From Alphaproteobacteria bacterium US3C007 (lineage in GTDB: Bacteria; Pseudomonadota; Alphaproteobacteria; Rhodobacterales; Rhodobacteraceae), in contig CP139918.1 in NCBI GenBank assembly GCA_034423775.1, positions 2,728,001 through 2,792,000 of the forward strand: a DNA stretch of 64,000 nt, written 5' to 3'. The position numbers and the translations under genes were made by a program. Shown here piece after piece: positions 63,714 through 64,000 of the stretch. The notes beneath the pieces are model-generated. The model saw nothing but the letters and a program-made list of their open reading frames with translations. It searched no databases and was not told the origin of the DNA. Each line of letters begins with the position of its first letter. The first letter of the stretch is position 1.

Positions 63714-63878
63714 TTCTTCTGGCGCAGAAGAAAGACGACGAAAAGTGCAATGCAAGAGAAGAGTATAAGGTCAAACATGTCTGGTTACTTCTGGTTTGGA
63801 CATAGTGGGATACGCTGGCCACGAGGCCTTCGCGTTCATGGATTCCAAGGCCAGCTTTGCGGACAAAGCCGCTTTTTT
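63714..63878 (+). ncRNA. Candidate structured RNA ending in an intrinsic terminator
   Basis: Four clean inverted repeats occur in order: TTCTTCTG-GCG-CAGAAGAA (63714-63732), ATGTC...GACAT (63777-63803), GCTGGCC...GGCCAGC (63814-63855) and GCTTTG-CGGA-CAAAGC (63854-63869) followed by CGC and six T. Overlapping open frames show no recognisable domain. The order of hairpins and a strong terminator suggests a non-coding transcript, or the remains of a decayed element. The 5' end is unknown. Confidence 0.45.
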
Positions 63879-63908
63879 CTGCATAGCTGATTAGTGGCCG
63901 CTCTTGGC

Positions 63909-64000
63909 TTAACGACCACTTGTGCTGGCCTCAGCGACAGTCATCTTAAATGCAATCTCGAGTACATTTGCAACGTCGTCATTAGAAACACCTTCTCTTT
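63909..64000 (-). CDS. Partial gene at the right window edge (C-terminal 29 residues)
   Basis: A minus-strand frame is open from the window edge to TAA at 63911-63909 and would encode an ending with NDDVANVLEIAFK and MTVAEASTSGR. The acidic-helical composition looks like real coding sequence. Too little is visible for any identification. It is convergent with the candidate structured RNA terminator. Confidence 0.5.
   Translation of the reverse strand, partial: REGVSNDDVANVLEIAFKMTVAEASTSGR

Noticed and set aside
63578..63890. 75- and 80-residue overlapping frames at the right end
   Set aside because: They overlap several perfect inverted repeats and a terminator, lack ribosome sites and show no domain; non-coding RNA is the better reading.
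1..64000. CRISPR array, rRNA, IS element or prophage
   Set aside because: No regularly spaced repeats, rRNA-like sequence, transposase or phage gene was seen on either strand.

Overview
The window comes from a chromosome of a marine alphaproteobacterium, almost certainly a Rhodobacteraceae member of the Roseobacter group. The evidence is the dusB-ntrB-ntrC-ntrY-ntrX-trkA-trkH-hfq-hflX block, an NtrC without the sigma-54 contact loop, an RNase E with an acidic insertion in its S1 domain, a two-piece (permuted) tmRNA gene, and paired catabolic genes for the marine osmolytes TMAO and DMSP. Moderate GC and streamlined spacing would suit a pelagic lineage such as the RCA/Planktomarina group; that is inference.

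Layout. 0-5.6 kb: the end of a type III glutamine synthetase-like gene, then a glutamate-synthase-like operon (glxBCD or mgsABC type), a nitrilase-family amidase, two unknown proteins and a DUF1330 protein. 5.7-13.5 kb: a LysR regulator divergent from a TMAO module, namely the ABC transporter tmoX-tmoW-tmoV and TMAO demethylase tdm. 13.7-18.3 kb: hpt, a RatA/Coq10-like protein, an ammonium transporter and the operon ispD-ispF-pgpA-pncC. 18.4-30.2 kb: nitrogen regulation, potassium uptake, Hfq and HflX. 30.2-43.7 kb: housekeeping and assorted genes (penicillin-acylase-like protein, rne, tusA, ccdA, P450, fumC, sspB). 43.7-45.2 kb: a gene-poor stretch holding the tmRNA gene, which has no long reading frame. 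45.2-51.5 kb: a DMSP module with a FadR-type GntR regulator, a DUF2182/DUF1326 pair, dmdA, acuI and, convergently, a BCCT osmolyte transporter. 51.9-59.3 kb: a class V aminotransferase, photolyase, cyclopropane-fatty-acid synthase, cysK and a large MscS channel. From a tRNA-Ser at 59.6 kb to the end the sequence is AT-richer, with short unrecognised genes, a 12-bp tandem repeat, a tRNA-Ser 3'-end-like fragment and several structured RNA elements. This looks like a hypervariable accessory region.

How the genes work together. TMAO and DMSP are both taken up by osmolyte transporters and demethylated by tetrahydrofolate-dependent GcvT-fold enzymes (Tdm, DmdA). They feed one-carbon units, reduced nitrogen and acrylyl-CoA-derived carbon into metabolism. 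The Ntr systems, Amt and the glutamine synthetase/glutamate synthase-like genes handle the resulting nitrogen.

The most interesting items are: a CcsR/alpha-r14-like small RNA at the right end with two CUCCUCCC/CUUCCUCCC hairpins and its own terminator; the split tmRNA; the unstudied DUF2182-DUF1326 pair inside the DMSP operon, with a palindromic operator in front; overlapping palindromes in front of tmoX; and the loss of GAFTGA in both NtrC and NtrX. No CRISPR array, transposase, integrase or rRNA was seen.
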